Of a stretch of 64,000 nucleotides of DNA, positions 23,781 to 33,951 are shown one piece after another (positions within the stretch are counted from its first letter, which is position 1; every line of letters begins with the position of its first letter). Source of the stretch: Symbiodinium natans (taxonomy: Eukaryota; Sar; Dinophyceae; Suessiales; Symbiodiniaceae); contig CAJNDS010002167.1 in the NCBI GenBank assembly GCA_905221605.1, forward strand, positions 556,399 through 620,398, in the 5' to 3' direction. The translations under genes were made by a program, and so were the position numbers. The notes beneath the pieces are model-generated. The model saw nothing but the letters and a program-made list of their open reading frames with translations, had not been told where the DNA came from and searched no databases.

Positions 23781-26518
23781 TGTCATGCGTGCCCTTGTGT
23801 ATATATGTTCAAAGACATGTGTGTTTGCGGCCCGGTAGCGTTTTCCGTGCACAGGCACGAATACAAGTGAGAGACGCCCGGACCCTCGTTCAGTGATGCA
23901 TGCGCGCACGGGCATGTTTTTGGACAGACACAAATAACGGACAGTACTGCCTCAGACTGCCTCACAAAACGATTCCTAGCCTAATGTGCAAACATGTCAC
24001 CTGCGACGCTTGCGCTATGCACAGTGGCCGTGTTGTCCGTGCGCGAACACACTGTACGATGAGAACGGTAGGCGTGACTCTTTCCGCCTACACTTCCCGG
24101 TTTTCTGATTCTAAGGAATTCCGGGGATTGAGGAGGGGAGACTTCTCCAGAGGCGCAGAAGGAACCACAGAAAGAAGTCCCGCATGCCTACTGCAGGGAG
24201 GGGGCAGGCGCCACTTCCGCTGCAGCTTCTTTTTGTGTGGCCCTGCAGGTGTGCAAGCCTCGTAGAAGACACACCAAAACCCTCTGGCTCTTGGTTTGTC
24301 TGGGTCCCGTCATGTTTTGCTCCGCATGCCGGCGGGCGAAAGAGGTACTCGTACCTGCTGGGGGCCACATTTCGCCCTCCCTCGAAAAGGTATTGGCTTT
24401 TGCAAAAACGCTAAGGGCCTGCCGCACCGACACGTCACTATGCAGATTTTGCTTTTGCGCGCCAACATTTTTGTGTGTCTGCTCGTAGACAGACGCCTGC
24501 GTGCACGAGAAATTCAGTAGATCGAGTGCAGATGTACTATCGGACACACGCACACACATGCACACACGCGCACACACGTTTAGTAGCGGACACACACACA
24601 TATGTGTATGTCCTGAAGCCATGCACGATATGCATGATGAAAAAACTGCGGCATTTTCCCGGCACAGGCACGCACGCCCCTTTAAACATGCGCACGAAGT
24701 GAGATGCGGTCCCGGCGCACATGTACCTATGTACATGTTTGCACATTTTGGTTCTCGCGCGCGCCGACATTTCATGCGCAGAAGGGTAGACACATGTGCG
24801 CACAAAGATTCACATGATGCACATGTGTATGCGCCAGGACATGTGCGTTTAGCACCCCTCCGAATTTTCGTGCGTGGACATGCTGTTGAACATTTTCCAA
24901 TTTTTCGGGATGTTTCGGGCCGAAATACAACATCTTACAACATCAAGCATGACAAAAGATGCAAAATCTCGTGATGCCGAACCCACTTTTCCCTCGCGCT
25001 TATGCAAGGGATCCGGATTCACGACGTCTCGGTGCTATGTTTAGTTAACGCGGTCACTAAGGTGCCCGGTTCACTGGAAGGTCAAACACCGTGACCCGTC
25101 CAGAAACCGTGCAGTGCCGACACCTTTATGGTTATAATCAACGCGACATGATAGGGTTCATATGCTAATGTGAGCGACGTCTCTCAAACGCAATCACATA
25201 TCCACCGATGATGGTCGCTGAAAGGAACGTGAGTGCGGTGCATTCGTCCTGGCCATGACAATATGCGTCGTGTTTGCGATTTGTTGACGAAGATGCATGC
25301 TTCGGATGCCTGTGCCGATAGCGGTTTTCGACAAAAAACGCAAACACACGCCACTTGGTTTCTCAGCACCTGGACGGCGCGTTCGTATGCCCGTGTAAAT
25401 TTCGCCTTGATCGCAGGGTGATGCAGGGTGACCACCGCTTAGCATGCTTAGCGGCGTAGCGCGTGCCACGTCAGGCGTCTTCGCATCACCAATTCGTTGT
25501 TTTTTAGCATGCTTTCACCCGTGTCTCCAAGTTACGGAGCGAAGGCGTCATGATTGGCATGCAACCTGTGTGTTGCTGACTTGGGGATACTGAAGAATGA
25601 TTTTCTATTCACCGTAATCTGCTGCCCACATCTAATTATGCCACGCTACAGATCAGCGCGCATTGCGTCACAGTTGGGGTGGAGGGTGCATGGTGATCAC
25701 CCGGACCCGGAGGATGTCACATGCGCCAGCCGCTTAGCAGACGTGCTGACGATATCACGGGCGGAGTTGAGCGATCCATCGGGAACCAACGATGCAACGA
25801 CAAAGCGCATGCTGCTGATGTTGAAGCCCCGTCTTTGGTGGCTGCATGGTTTTGGTACGGAAACAACGCTTCGAACTGTATACAAAAAACGTGGACATAT
25901 ATGTAGCCTCGCCTCGGGGATCTCGACGATCAGGCCATGGCCATGCTGCCATGAGATATTGAGATTTCCCTTTTGTGAGGAGCTGTACATACAGCGTTGC
26001 GGTTTGATCGTTGCGATTGCACGTTGCAGTATAAGGACATGTACGTTCTTGAGCTTGGGTGTCAGGGTGAACTTGTTTGCATGATCCAATGGTCGTGAGC
26101 AGACTGGCATGTTGCTTTGTTTTGTAAGTTTGAAGTGCCGCGGTCATAAATTATTGGTACATCAGCAAGAGATTGAGATGGCTCATTTCGTTGGAGCTCT
26201 GCACTTTGCATTCCTTGCACCTGGGCCTAAAATCGTTGGCGCTGGCTCCACATACATGAAGAGATGTTTTTTTCCTCACACCTTTTTCCGCCAGCAGCAG
26301 TCAGATCCGGTTCCTGGGTAAACGCGGTCCCGGGTTGTCATTATGCAGTTTGTGTTGCCAACATGGACTTACGATTCGCCTCGAAAAAATCACATGGTCG
26401 GCTTCGTTCCGTTTGGCTCGGGTTTTGCTTTGGTGCCAGCGTGCGGTTGTCGCCGGGCAGTTACACTTGCGCGCAACAAAAATGCCGCCACAATTTCCAA
26501 ATCAACCCCACCTTCCAA
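21563..26518. other. TE/microsatellite island without telomere-like arrays; no gene resolved
   Basis: Apart from microsatellites at 23247-23304 (GA) and 23475-23777 (CA/CAGACA), I see nothing I can name. Several 100-190 codon frames are open on both strands around 21.5-22.1, 24.2-24.9 and 25.5-26.1 kb, but their composition does not favour either strand. TTTAGGG/CCCTAAA arrays, dense on both sides, are absent. Confidence 0.4.
23475..23777. repeat. CA and ACAGAC microsatellite (about 300 bp)
   Basis: A (CA)n tract flanks a long, almost perfect run of the hexamer ACAGAC (about 23525-23733) with one CCAGAC variant near 23668. Long Cys/Val, Thr/Gln and Asp/Thr frames through it are artefacts of the repeat. 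Confidence 0.98.
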
Positions 26519-26800
26519 AAAAATTCAGCAGTGAGGCCGCCAACTTCGTCCGCTTGCGTGCTCGGTGCCGGGCACGGGCCGTCCCGGCCACCTCTAGAGC
26601 CGCAGCCGTCTCAGCCCTCACGCTGCGTTCGTCATCCTTCATCTCTTGCGCAGCAGCGTTTTATCATGTGTTATCCTTCGCAGCCAGCCTCCTGTCACTC
26701 CTGCTCACCGGCACGGCCAACGTTGATGGGGATTCGGAACTACTCAGCAATATTGATCAGCGGAGAAAGGTGCGAGGGTGGAAGAAAAGAAAGGCAGAAG
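26519..26800 (+). pseudogene. LINE 3'-end fragment, C-terminal copy 1
   Basis: An open stretch reads SEAANFVRLRARCRARAVP and then SFAASLLSLLLTGTANV. This matches the extreme C-terminal pattern seen in the other LINE fragments here (…AATFLRLLAR…, …AFASSLLELPL…). It is followed by GGAGAAAGGTGCG and an A-rich stretch, comparable to the tails of the other copies. It is truncated at its 5' side and non-functional. Confidence 0.6.
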
Positions 26801-26873
26801 ATTTTGCATCTGCCACCTCACCGTGCTCGCCATAAAAGTTGGGGGCAGGTGAAGTGCCGAAGCCGCTGCATGT

Positions 26874-27221
26874 GTGAGGCAGCTCGCGCGATGCCGGGCC
26901 CGCGCTGCCCCGCTTGCCGCCCGAGCCGCATGCACCTCCGTTTTTGCGCTTCGCTGGTCGGCCCTCCTCGCCTTCGTTGCGGCAAGAGCCTTCGCTGCCA
27001 GTTTGCTCTCCATGCACATTCCCGGCACCGCGAATGCCGACGGAGAGACCCTTTTGCTCAGCGACCTCCTCGCCGATTCCTCCGTGGCCCCCACTCACCA
27101 GCCGCATGCCCTGACCACCACGCCTGCGCAGCGGCCGCCCCGCTGCAGACTGCGCGTCCAGAAGTGGCCTGGCGCTGGGACCACGAGGACAGCTGAAAAA
27201 GGCGCGCCAGCTTAAAAAGAA
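26874..27221 (+). pseudogene. LINE 3'-end fragment, C-terminal copy 2
   Basis: It reads VRQLARCRARAAPLAARAA, then ARAFAASLLSMHIPGTANA and LLLSDLLADS, the same C-terminal module as the neighbouring copies. The tail CAGCTGAAAAAGGCGCG followed by an A-rich segment (about 27193-27221) corresponds to the polyA end of the element. The 5' part is missing. Confidence 0.65.
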
Positions 27222-27924
27222 ATTCGCCAAGGCTCCCCACCGACCTGGACGCTCCTGCGGACGCAAAAAGGAGTGGCAAAAACAAAAAAAAAGTAGAAGA
27301 TGGGATTTCTGTTGCCATGGCTGCGGCCTGTCCAATGGGTATCAATGGGTGCGACGCAAATTCTTCGACGGACTGCTGGCCGTCCGTGTTGAGATGACGC
27401 AGGTTCAAGTGCTAAGACAGACATTGGTGGTGCGAATCCTAGTTCAGCGGTTGCGACGGCGCAAACTGGAGGTGCTCAAACTGGCTCAGCGGGATGCAAG
27501 CTGATGGTGCTGTCGGTGCTAAGAATGCTGGTGCCCACGTGGAGAGGACGTCCGTTGAGAAGACAAATTGCAGCTATGTCACGCAACCTTTCTGGGAAAG
27601 GGGGGAAAGGACCATAGGGCTGGCCCGAGTCGCCGCCCACACTGCGCTGCGCGATTTGCACTTGAACCTGCCCACCGGTGACACGCGGATACGCGCAGTG
27701 CATGCCAGTGGGGTGCAAGTAGGACACCACGCTCGTCAGCCCTGTCCAGCGTGTGTGCGGGCTGCGACTTTGAGCCGGACGGCCGACCATGCCCTTTGCC
27801 GTGTTGTCGGGGTGGACGCATCCCGCATCAACGGGTGTCGGACGCAGTGTAGCATGTTGCCCTGGTGCTGCACTTCGGCGCCACCCTCCGTGTATAGCCA
27901 GTAGCCTTTGCCCTGTGAAGGCAG

Positions 27925-29459
27925 CGCCATCAGCGCTTGTGGAAGTCCGCGTGAAGGCTGCAGGGAAAGACCACATTTTCAGCGATGAATGCGCTTGGTT
28001 GCTCCTGCACATGTGCGCGTCCCCGCGGGCAAACCACGCCATCCGCACTATGCCTCCATCCCAGTCCGCCGCTTACGCCAATGCCCATGATGAGGCTATG
28101 TGGACGACTCTGCAGGCATGTTTGGGAGGGATTCCGGCGCAGGAAGCCGCGCATGCCTGGGAAATAGCCACACTTCCGGCGGCGCACGGGGGCCTTGGAT
28201 TGCAGTCGGCCGCACGGACGGCTGCTGCCGCTTACTGGGCCGCGTGGGCCGATGCACTCCCCGTCATCCAAACGCGACTCCCGGAGTGGGCTAACCGCTA
28301 CCTCCGCTGGGACGAGGAGAAGACGCTGCCCCATGCTTCTGCGAGGCGGATGAGGCCCGCAAGCTCTTGATAGACGAAAGGTGGAACCACTGCCTCACTT
28401 GGGAAGCTATCCTGGAAGGCGAGCGGCCCGCCCGCCCGACAGACGCAGGCCCGGGGGACTGGCCGCACGGCTGGCAATTTCACGCGACGCGGACTCGCAA
28501 CCTACACTTTCGCACGCGTGCTATTGCCGGCCATGCCGCCAAGCTTCCGGGCCATGCTCCGCTCCCAGGCTGGGCCGCACGCGGGGGCCTGGCTTTCAGC
28601 CATATACCAGGCGAGCAAAGCACGACCTTGACTCCGCAGGCCATGCTCCTGGCTTTGCGCCGTCGCTTGCGGCTACCCCTGCCCCTGAGCCCCCACCGGT
28701 GCGGCCCAAACCCGGGGTGCGGCCTAGAGGTCGACGCACTGGGGGACCATGCGCTGGCCTGTCCCCGGACAGGACTGCTGGCCAGACGGGCAAAAGTGTC
28801 CGCGTGGCTAGGGAAGCAGTCGGACCCGAAGGCCAAGTCGTGCCACAACAATGGCTCGCCCACACGACGGCCCCAGGAGTACGCCCAGATGACCGTAGGC
28901 GCCTGGACATGGTCGTTTGCGGAGCCACAACCAACGGGGGAGCGTTCTGCTGCGACGCCACGCTTGTGTCGCCGCTGACCGGCGCAGGTCACCCACAGAC
29001 GCGCGGGGATACAGACGACGGCGCGGCGCTACAGGTCGCGGAGCGCCGCAAGCAGACGGCTTGCTTACCCCGAACTCACATGTGGCGGGCCACAGCGCCT
29101 GGTCGTGCTGGGAGCAGAGGTTGGCGGGCGATGGAACGCGCAGGCGCTCCGCTTCCTGCGGGATCTCGTCCACCTCCGCGCGCAACGCGCGCCGCCAGCT
29201 GTTCGCGCTGCGGCTGCGGGCGGCTGGTCCAGGCGATGGCAAGGCATCATCTCCATCGCAGTCCAGCAGGCCGTCGCGGGCACGGCCCTCGGACGCGCGT
29301 GGCCAGCCCAGCCGCAAGCGGGACCGGGAGCCGGGCCCAGCCTGGAAAGGGTCCTGGACCTCGCCGGGGGCGCTGGGGCGAGTCGGCTGCCGATGCGGCC
29401 GTAGGAGCTTGAAGGCACGGACATCACAGGCAGCTGGAAAAAGGTGCGAAAAAAAAAAA
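27925..29459 (+). pseudogene. LINE (non-LTR retrotransposon) 3' half, frameshifted
   Basis: The post-reverse-transcriptase half of a LINE ORF is preserved in at least three frames. First: SDECAWLLLHMC, then PAAHGGLGLQSAARTAAAAY and WAAWADALPVIQTRLPEW (to about 28360). Second: WPHGWQFHATRTRNLHFRTR, then a Cys/His cluster CGPNPGCGLEVDALGDHALA and CPRTGLLARR (about 28370-28800). Then, shifted: GPEGQVVPQQWLAHTTAPGV, RRRLDMVVCGATTNGGAFCC, DATLVSPLTGAGHP and the C-terminus VGGRWNAQALRFLRDLVHLR (to 29404). A tail GGAAAAAGGTGCG plus polyA ends at about 29459. I recognise this protein type from dinoflagellate genomes. The GGLGL-x-SA-x-RTA-x-AAYWA text and Cys/His cluster are its hallmarks. The frameshifts show a dead copy, and the catalytic RT part is absent or unrecognisable. 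Confidence 0.85.
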
Positions 29460-29496
29460 CGCGAACGGCACGAGGCGCGGAACACTCGCTAACTTT

Positions 29497-30010
29497 TTTT
29501 TTTTTTTTTTCGCGCGCCTTTTTCCGCAGCCTGTCATAGCGGGGGTCGGGGTCGGGAGGGAGGGGCCTCACCGCCGCGGCGGCACGCGGCTGGCGGGCGG
29601 GGGGCGATCCCAGCGACCATCGGCCAGGACCTCGTGCAGCTCAGGCGCGGCATCATCGCCGTTGCTCTCACCTGCAAGGGGCAGCTCGAGCAAGGAAGAT
29701 GCGAACGCGCGCTGGGCCGCAACGGCCAGGAGCGCCGCCCATCGCGCCACCCAGGCGGCCTGAGCCGCCGGTCGGAGGTGCGCTGGGATGGTGGCAGCTC
29801 GGTGGCGGGCCAGGAGGCGCAGGAAGGTGGCTGCTTCCGTGCCAAAGCGCCCACCCACTTCCAGGGCAATGACGACCAGGCGGCACCGCCGGGCACGGAG
29901 GAGCTCGGGGTACGTGCCATGTCGCTTGCGCCGCGCTGCTGCGGTGACAGAGCGCCCCGGCTCAACATCAGCCTGCGGGTGGGGCTCGCCCGTACGTGTG
30001 AGCGGGGAGA
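29497..30010 (-). pseudogene. LINE 3'-end fragment in inverted orientation
   Basis: Read on the minus strand it gives KRHGTYPELLRARRCRLVVI, ALEVGGRFGTEAATFLRLLA, WVARWAALLAVAAQRAFASS and LLELPL..., the same C-terminal module as 29105-29404. It ends in GGAAAAAGGCGCGCG plus polyA, seen as polyT at 29497-29510 on the plus strand. It therefore lies tail to tail with the LINE at 27925-29459, their polyA tails about 40 bp apart. Confidence 0.8.
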
Positions 30011-30119
30011 CGAGCGTGGCGTCAACCGCGAGCCGCTAACTAACATGCAGGTATCTTCTTGGTGCCACCGGGGATCGAGAAATTGCGACGCGAGATTAGT
30101 TGTCTTTAACGTTCCTGAC

Positions 30120-31856
30120 ATGGCAAGCCGAGTGCCGTCGAAGGCGCACTCGAACGCTCAGCGTTTGATGATTTAGATTGGTGGCAAGTGTTCTTCGATC
30201 AGCCATATTTTCAATTATGCACAAAACCCTTGCAGCCCCACAGCCACTCACACAGCCACGCAACGGGGCGGAGGGGGGCGTGCGGGCATTGAGCATGGAC
30301 GTGCATTTTGTATCTGTGACTCAATATTCATTCAAGCTTCTTACTGAAGGAACAATCTGCCGATGCGGGGTTTCATCGGGCACGTCGCATCGACATTGAC
30401 TTGGAAGAAGGAGAGGCGCTTCAAGCACTTTCATTTGATTCGTGTTTCCTGGCGTTTAACCTGCATTTGTGCTGCAATTAGTTAGATTCTGCAGGTGCTG
30501 TTCGTGCCTGGTGGTGCTCCTCACCTCGTTGTCAATTTGACGGACACCGTGGCCTTTGCGGGCAATTTCCTGGACGAGTCCAATTTGGAGGCCGGGCACT
30601 GAAGAAAAAAACAAAAATTTGCAGATTAAGCATAAGGAATAATAAGAATAGTAATAATAGTAATAATGATAATGATAATGAAAATGAATAATGATATTGA
30701 TAATGAGAATGAAAAGGAGAATGATAACAGTGTGACACCGACAAAACAACCGGTCGGAGGCTGCGTTGGTGGACATCAAAGCCATGGCCGCCAATGAAAA
30801 CTCCGACAAGGCGGGGCCAAGATAACATTAGTGCAGCCGGGATCTCCCTAAACCCTCAACTCCTTAAACCCCAAACCCAAACCCCCAAACCCCAAACCCT
30901 AAACCCCAAACCCTAAACCCTGAATTCCCTGAACCCTAAACCCTAACGCGGTGGCGCTGGCTCATGCCCGAGCGCATGATTGCAGGCTGATGGAGGACCC
31001 ATGCAAGGCCGGGATGCGTGCATCACCTTGTCGTGAGGACCAAAGGAACCCTAAAATTGGGACCATTTAGCTACCCGATCCTACTGTAATCCTGATTAAA
31101 GTAGAAATAACAAGGTAAATGAACCCTAAACCCTTTTTTGTCGTACTATATCCCTTGCTAATTAAGGTAAGTCAACCCGCACTATACTACCTGTAGTATC
31201 ATCTTAACGCAACTGAACCTTCAAACCATCCATACACCCTTTTTGGGGGGTTCATTGGTCCTCAAGAATCACCTTGATGGTGCAGTAGCTCATGTTTGCG
31301 CCTGTTGTTGCAGCGCGGCTGCACAGGCTTTCTGACTGCCTTGGAGGAGACATCGTGCTTGCATTGATCACGTTTGTGAAACCCCGACTGGTAGATGATT
31401 CCCTAGAACCTGAACCCCTAAACCCTAAACCGTAAAAAACTCAAGTGGACTTCTGTGATGGCCGTCTCTCCCTTCCCGGTTATAATTTGCTTTTCATTTC
31501 TGTGGGATAATGAGTTGCTTAAGTTTTCTTTGTTTTGGGGGGCGCACCTGTTTTCGAAGTGCTTGGGTTTTCACATTTGTTTGTTGCCCTTGTGCCAAAT
31601 GCTGAAAATCGAACGCTCTGGTTTTTTGCCAGTTCAACCGCGTTGGAGGCCATGGCAGTGGCATCCGCGCCAAACTTTTTGAGAGAATGAGAGCGGACCA
31701 GTGCTCCTGTTGCACCACAGCCGCGCTCGAGCGGTATGACGAGAGCAAACTGAGCAAACCCCAACCGGTCAGGGCTTAGGGTTTCGGGTTGATGTGCTTG
31801 GCCTCCCGAACTTGCAAAATTAGCTTTGTGCTATAGGCCTGGTACACGCCTCCTGT

Positions 31857-31923
<67 letters not shown>

Positions 31924-32347
31924 TGTGTGCGTGTACCATTGGGCCACCATCCATGCTTCTTCCATGCGATTACGCCATGCAGTTGCAGGAGATGGTCTTC
32001 GACCCGGACAAAGCGACCCATGAGGCCCCGCAGGGAGGCTTTGATTTTCTTGTTGATAGGTTTAGGGCTTGGCGACGTTTAGGACGTTAGGGTTCAGGAT
32101 TTGGGGTTCCTGGCCGAAATACTGTGAATCACGGAATTTTATCAGTGATTTTTGTCGGGGCTTTTGTTTTGTCGGCCAACCTCCATTGTCGCGGACCCAG
32201 AGTAGGCCCTTACTCCTCTTATTTAGGAATCAGGTTCTCTTATAAACCCCTTTTTCCAAAAAGGGCACACTTTTGGGTTTAATTGTTGGTTTCCACAGTA
32301 TAAAAAACCCTAAACCCTAAACCCTAAACCGCAGTTTCCGATTGCAG
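30120..32347. other. Transition from TE island to array-rich gene region; no resolved exon
   Basis: It contains an AAT-type microsatellite (30634-30720), CCCTAAA/CCCCAAA words (30848-30945), an inverted-repeat element (31035-31267) and a CAG run (31857-31921). Exon-like stretches with acceptors (GATTGCAG at 30980; GTTGTTGCAG at 31302, then RGCTGFLTALE) may belong to the TSP1 gene downstream but could not be linked. Confidence 0.4.
31857..31921 (+). repeat. (CAG)n trinucleotide repeat, about 21 units
   Basis: An uninterrupted CAG run. It gives poly-Gln, poly-Ser or poly-Ala frames on the plus strand, but no flanking coding context or splice signals support an expressed tract. Confidence 0.98.
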
Positions 32348-32428
32348 GACCAGTTGCCAGGGCGGATGCTGGCAGTGCGCTACGTGGACTTCGAGGGCGG
32401 GCAGTCAGCAGGCACATTTGGCGGGGGC
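32348..32428 (+). CDS. Exon of unknown domain, donor supplied by a TTTAGGG array
   Basis: Acceptor GATTGCAG leads into a 27-codon open stretch reading GRMLAVRYVDFEGGQSAGTF and ending GGG. The exon then meets GTTTAGGGTTTAGGG directly, so the first repeat unit would supply the GT donor. It is phase 0 at both ends. It lies just upstream of the first recognisable TSP1 repeat and may belong to the same protein, but the domain is not one I know. Confidence 0.55.
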
Positions 32429-32773
32429 GTTTAGGGTTTAGGGTTTAGGGTTTGGGGTCAATAAGGCCCAAAAAAATTGGGTCCCTTTGTGGGGTTCTCT
32501 TTTGAATACGGCCCCCTCCGTAAAGTGAGAGAAGCTCCAGTGGCACTCTGTTTCACCCTTCTGCGCTAATGCTAGGTTCTGTTCAAGGCTGAAGCCCTAA
32601 ACCCCAAACTCTATATAGACCCTAAGGCACCAATTGGCCACAAATTTGCAACATCGCGCCGTGACTCTTTCCTTCGCCCCCGACGTTTGAAGGTTGGGGC
32701 CCAGTTCCTCCAGACGAGCTGGACTTATGACATTGGCAAGACATCGTTAAGCCGCAGACGCTTGCAGCCAAAT

Positions 32774-32814
32774 GCTGTGCATCGCTGTGCATCGCTGTGC
32801 ATCGCTGTGCATCG
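32774..32814. repeat. Four tandem copies of CTGTGCATCG
   Basis: A 10-bp unit is repeated four times without change. It lies in intron-like sequence before the first TSP1 ex­on. Confidence 0.9.
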
Positions 32815-32999
32815 ACCTGCCTTCTGCAACAAGCGGAAAAGAAACAGAGCTGCGACACTTAACCTCGATTGCATGCTGTCTTGGCAAAGAATGCACATGT
32901 GGCAGTGTGAAACTGGCGATACTGGCATGTGGAAATCAGCGAAGTCGAAGACCTGCGCGCAGGGGATGCAACCTGGACAGTGCCACTTGCCGAGCAGAG

Positions 33000-33951
33000 G
33001 CCCCCAAGGATTGCGAGCTGAGTCATTGGAGGCCGGCTGGAATCACGCGCGCTTTTAGATCGAAGTTATAGTGGTATCGCAAGGTAGAGCGGGGCGCACC
33101 CAGCCTTTGTTAATTGGCGCTTTTGGGAGCAGAAGCCTCTTGAGCCGGAATGTCGGATCGAGTGCTCCAGCTGTGGTTATAGACCGGTAGAATCGCAAGG
33201 TAGAAGTCATAACCGTCATGGCATGTCATGGCCACACATGGCCTGTACCTGGTACCTATTCGTGCATTTGACGCGGTTTTGCCGCAGTTCCTGGTCACAT
33301 TGTTCCCACGATTGTGACGGCGGCCAACGCGTCCGCCTCTTGCCTCAGATGCTTCTGGTTCACTGAGTTTCCTTCCGTAGTCCATTGTCAGTCGTGGCCG
33401 GGCTGACCTAAGGACACCGACAGATCAAGGCAGCGTGGCTCTTGAGTCTGCCTCGTGTTTTCTGACTGTCTTGTGCCAAGCAGGTGCACCCATCATCCAA
33501 GTGATGGTTGTGTTGTTAAGCTACAGTAACCCTAAAGCCGCCTTAAACCATGTAACGGAATATACCCCGTTACTATGATAGAGACCCAAGAAGGGTGTTT
33601 CCGCCCCCTGCGACGCGACAGGCATACCCTGCCAACATGGGCAGGCCATGTGAGGCGGCTCTGTCGCAAACGCAGCCTTGTCCCCTCCTGAGCCAAACAT
33701 TTAAATTGTTTACGACATAAATCAATATCATACCAACATAATTTACCTTTAATACCACCACAAATAATATTTAATCCATCATTATTAATCACACAGCGTT
33801 TCTTGCTGTCTCAAGTCGCTTTGCGGATGCTTTGAGCAACAGAAAGTGACAAGCTGGAGGAGGACGAGTGTTTAGGACAGCGCGCTCAGGTAACACGCAG
33901 ACCTGCCTGGGCGAGCAGGGTCGGCACGACTGTCGCTGGAAACCATGGGAG
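33000..33951 (+). CDS. TSP1 repeat 1 (four exons) and start of repeat 2
   Basis: Exons 33000-33031 (APKDCELSHW), 33288-about 33330 (SWSHCSHDCDGGQR), micro-exon 33484-33502 (VHPSSK, 19 nt) and 33890-33951 (NTQTCLGEQ, then GRHDCRWKPWE). The first two join as ...HW-S-SWSHCS only with a GC donor (TGGAG|GCCGGC). The micro-exon ends T|GA and the next begins GT, restoring the Cys codon of CNTQTC. The canonical GG-x-C segment is not seen. The end of the second exon is uncertain. Confidence 0.7.

Noticed and set aside
23200-23935. Cys/Val-, Thr/Gln- and Asp/Thr-repeat proteins
   Set aside because: All six frames of the CA/ACAGAC microsatellite are open; there is no non-repeat coding context.
25554-26147. 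Open frames of 130-176 codons on both strands
   Set aside because: Both strands are open to a similar degree, composition is not protein-like, and there is no motif or splice context.
31776-32082. Poly-Gln protein encoded by the CAG run
   Set aside because: Open on several frames of both strands, with no splice signals or protein-like flanks.
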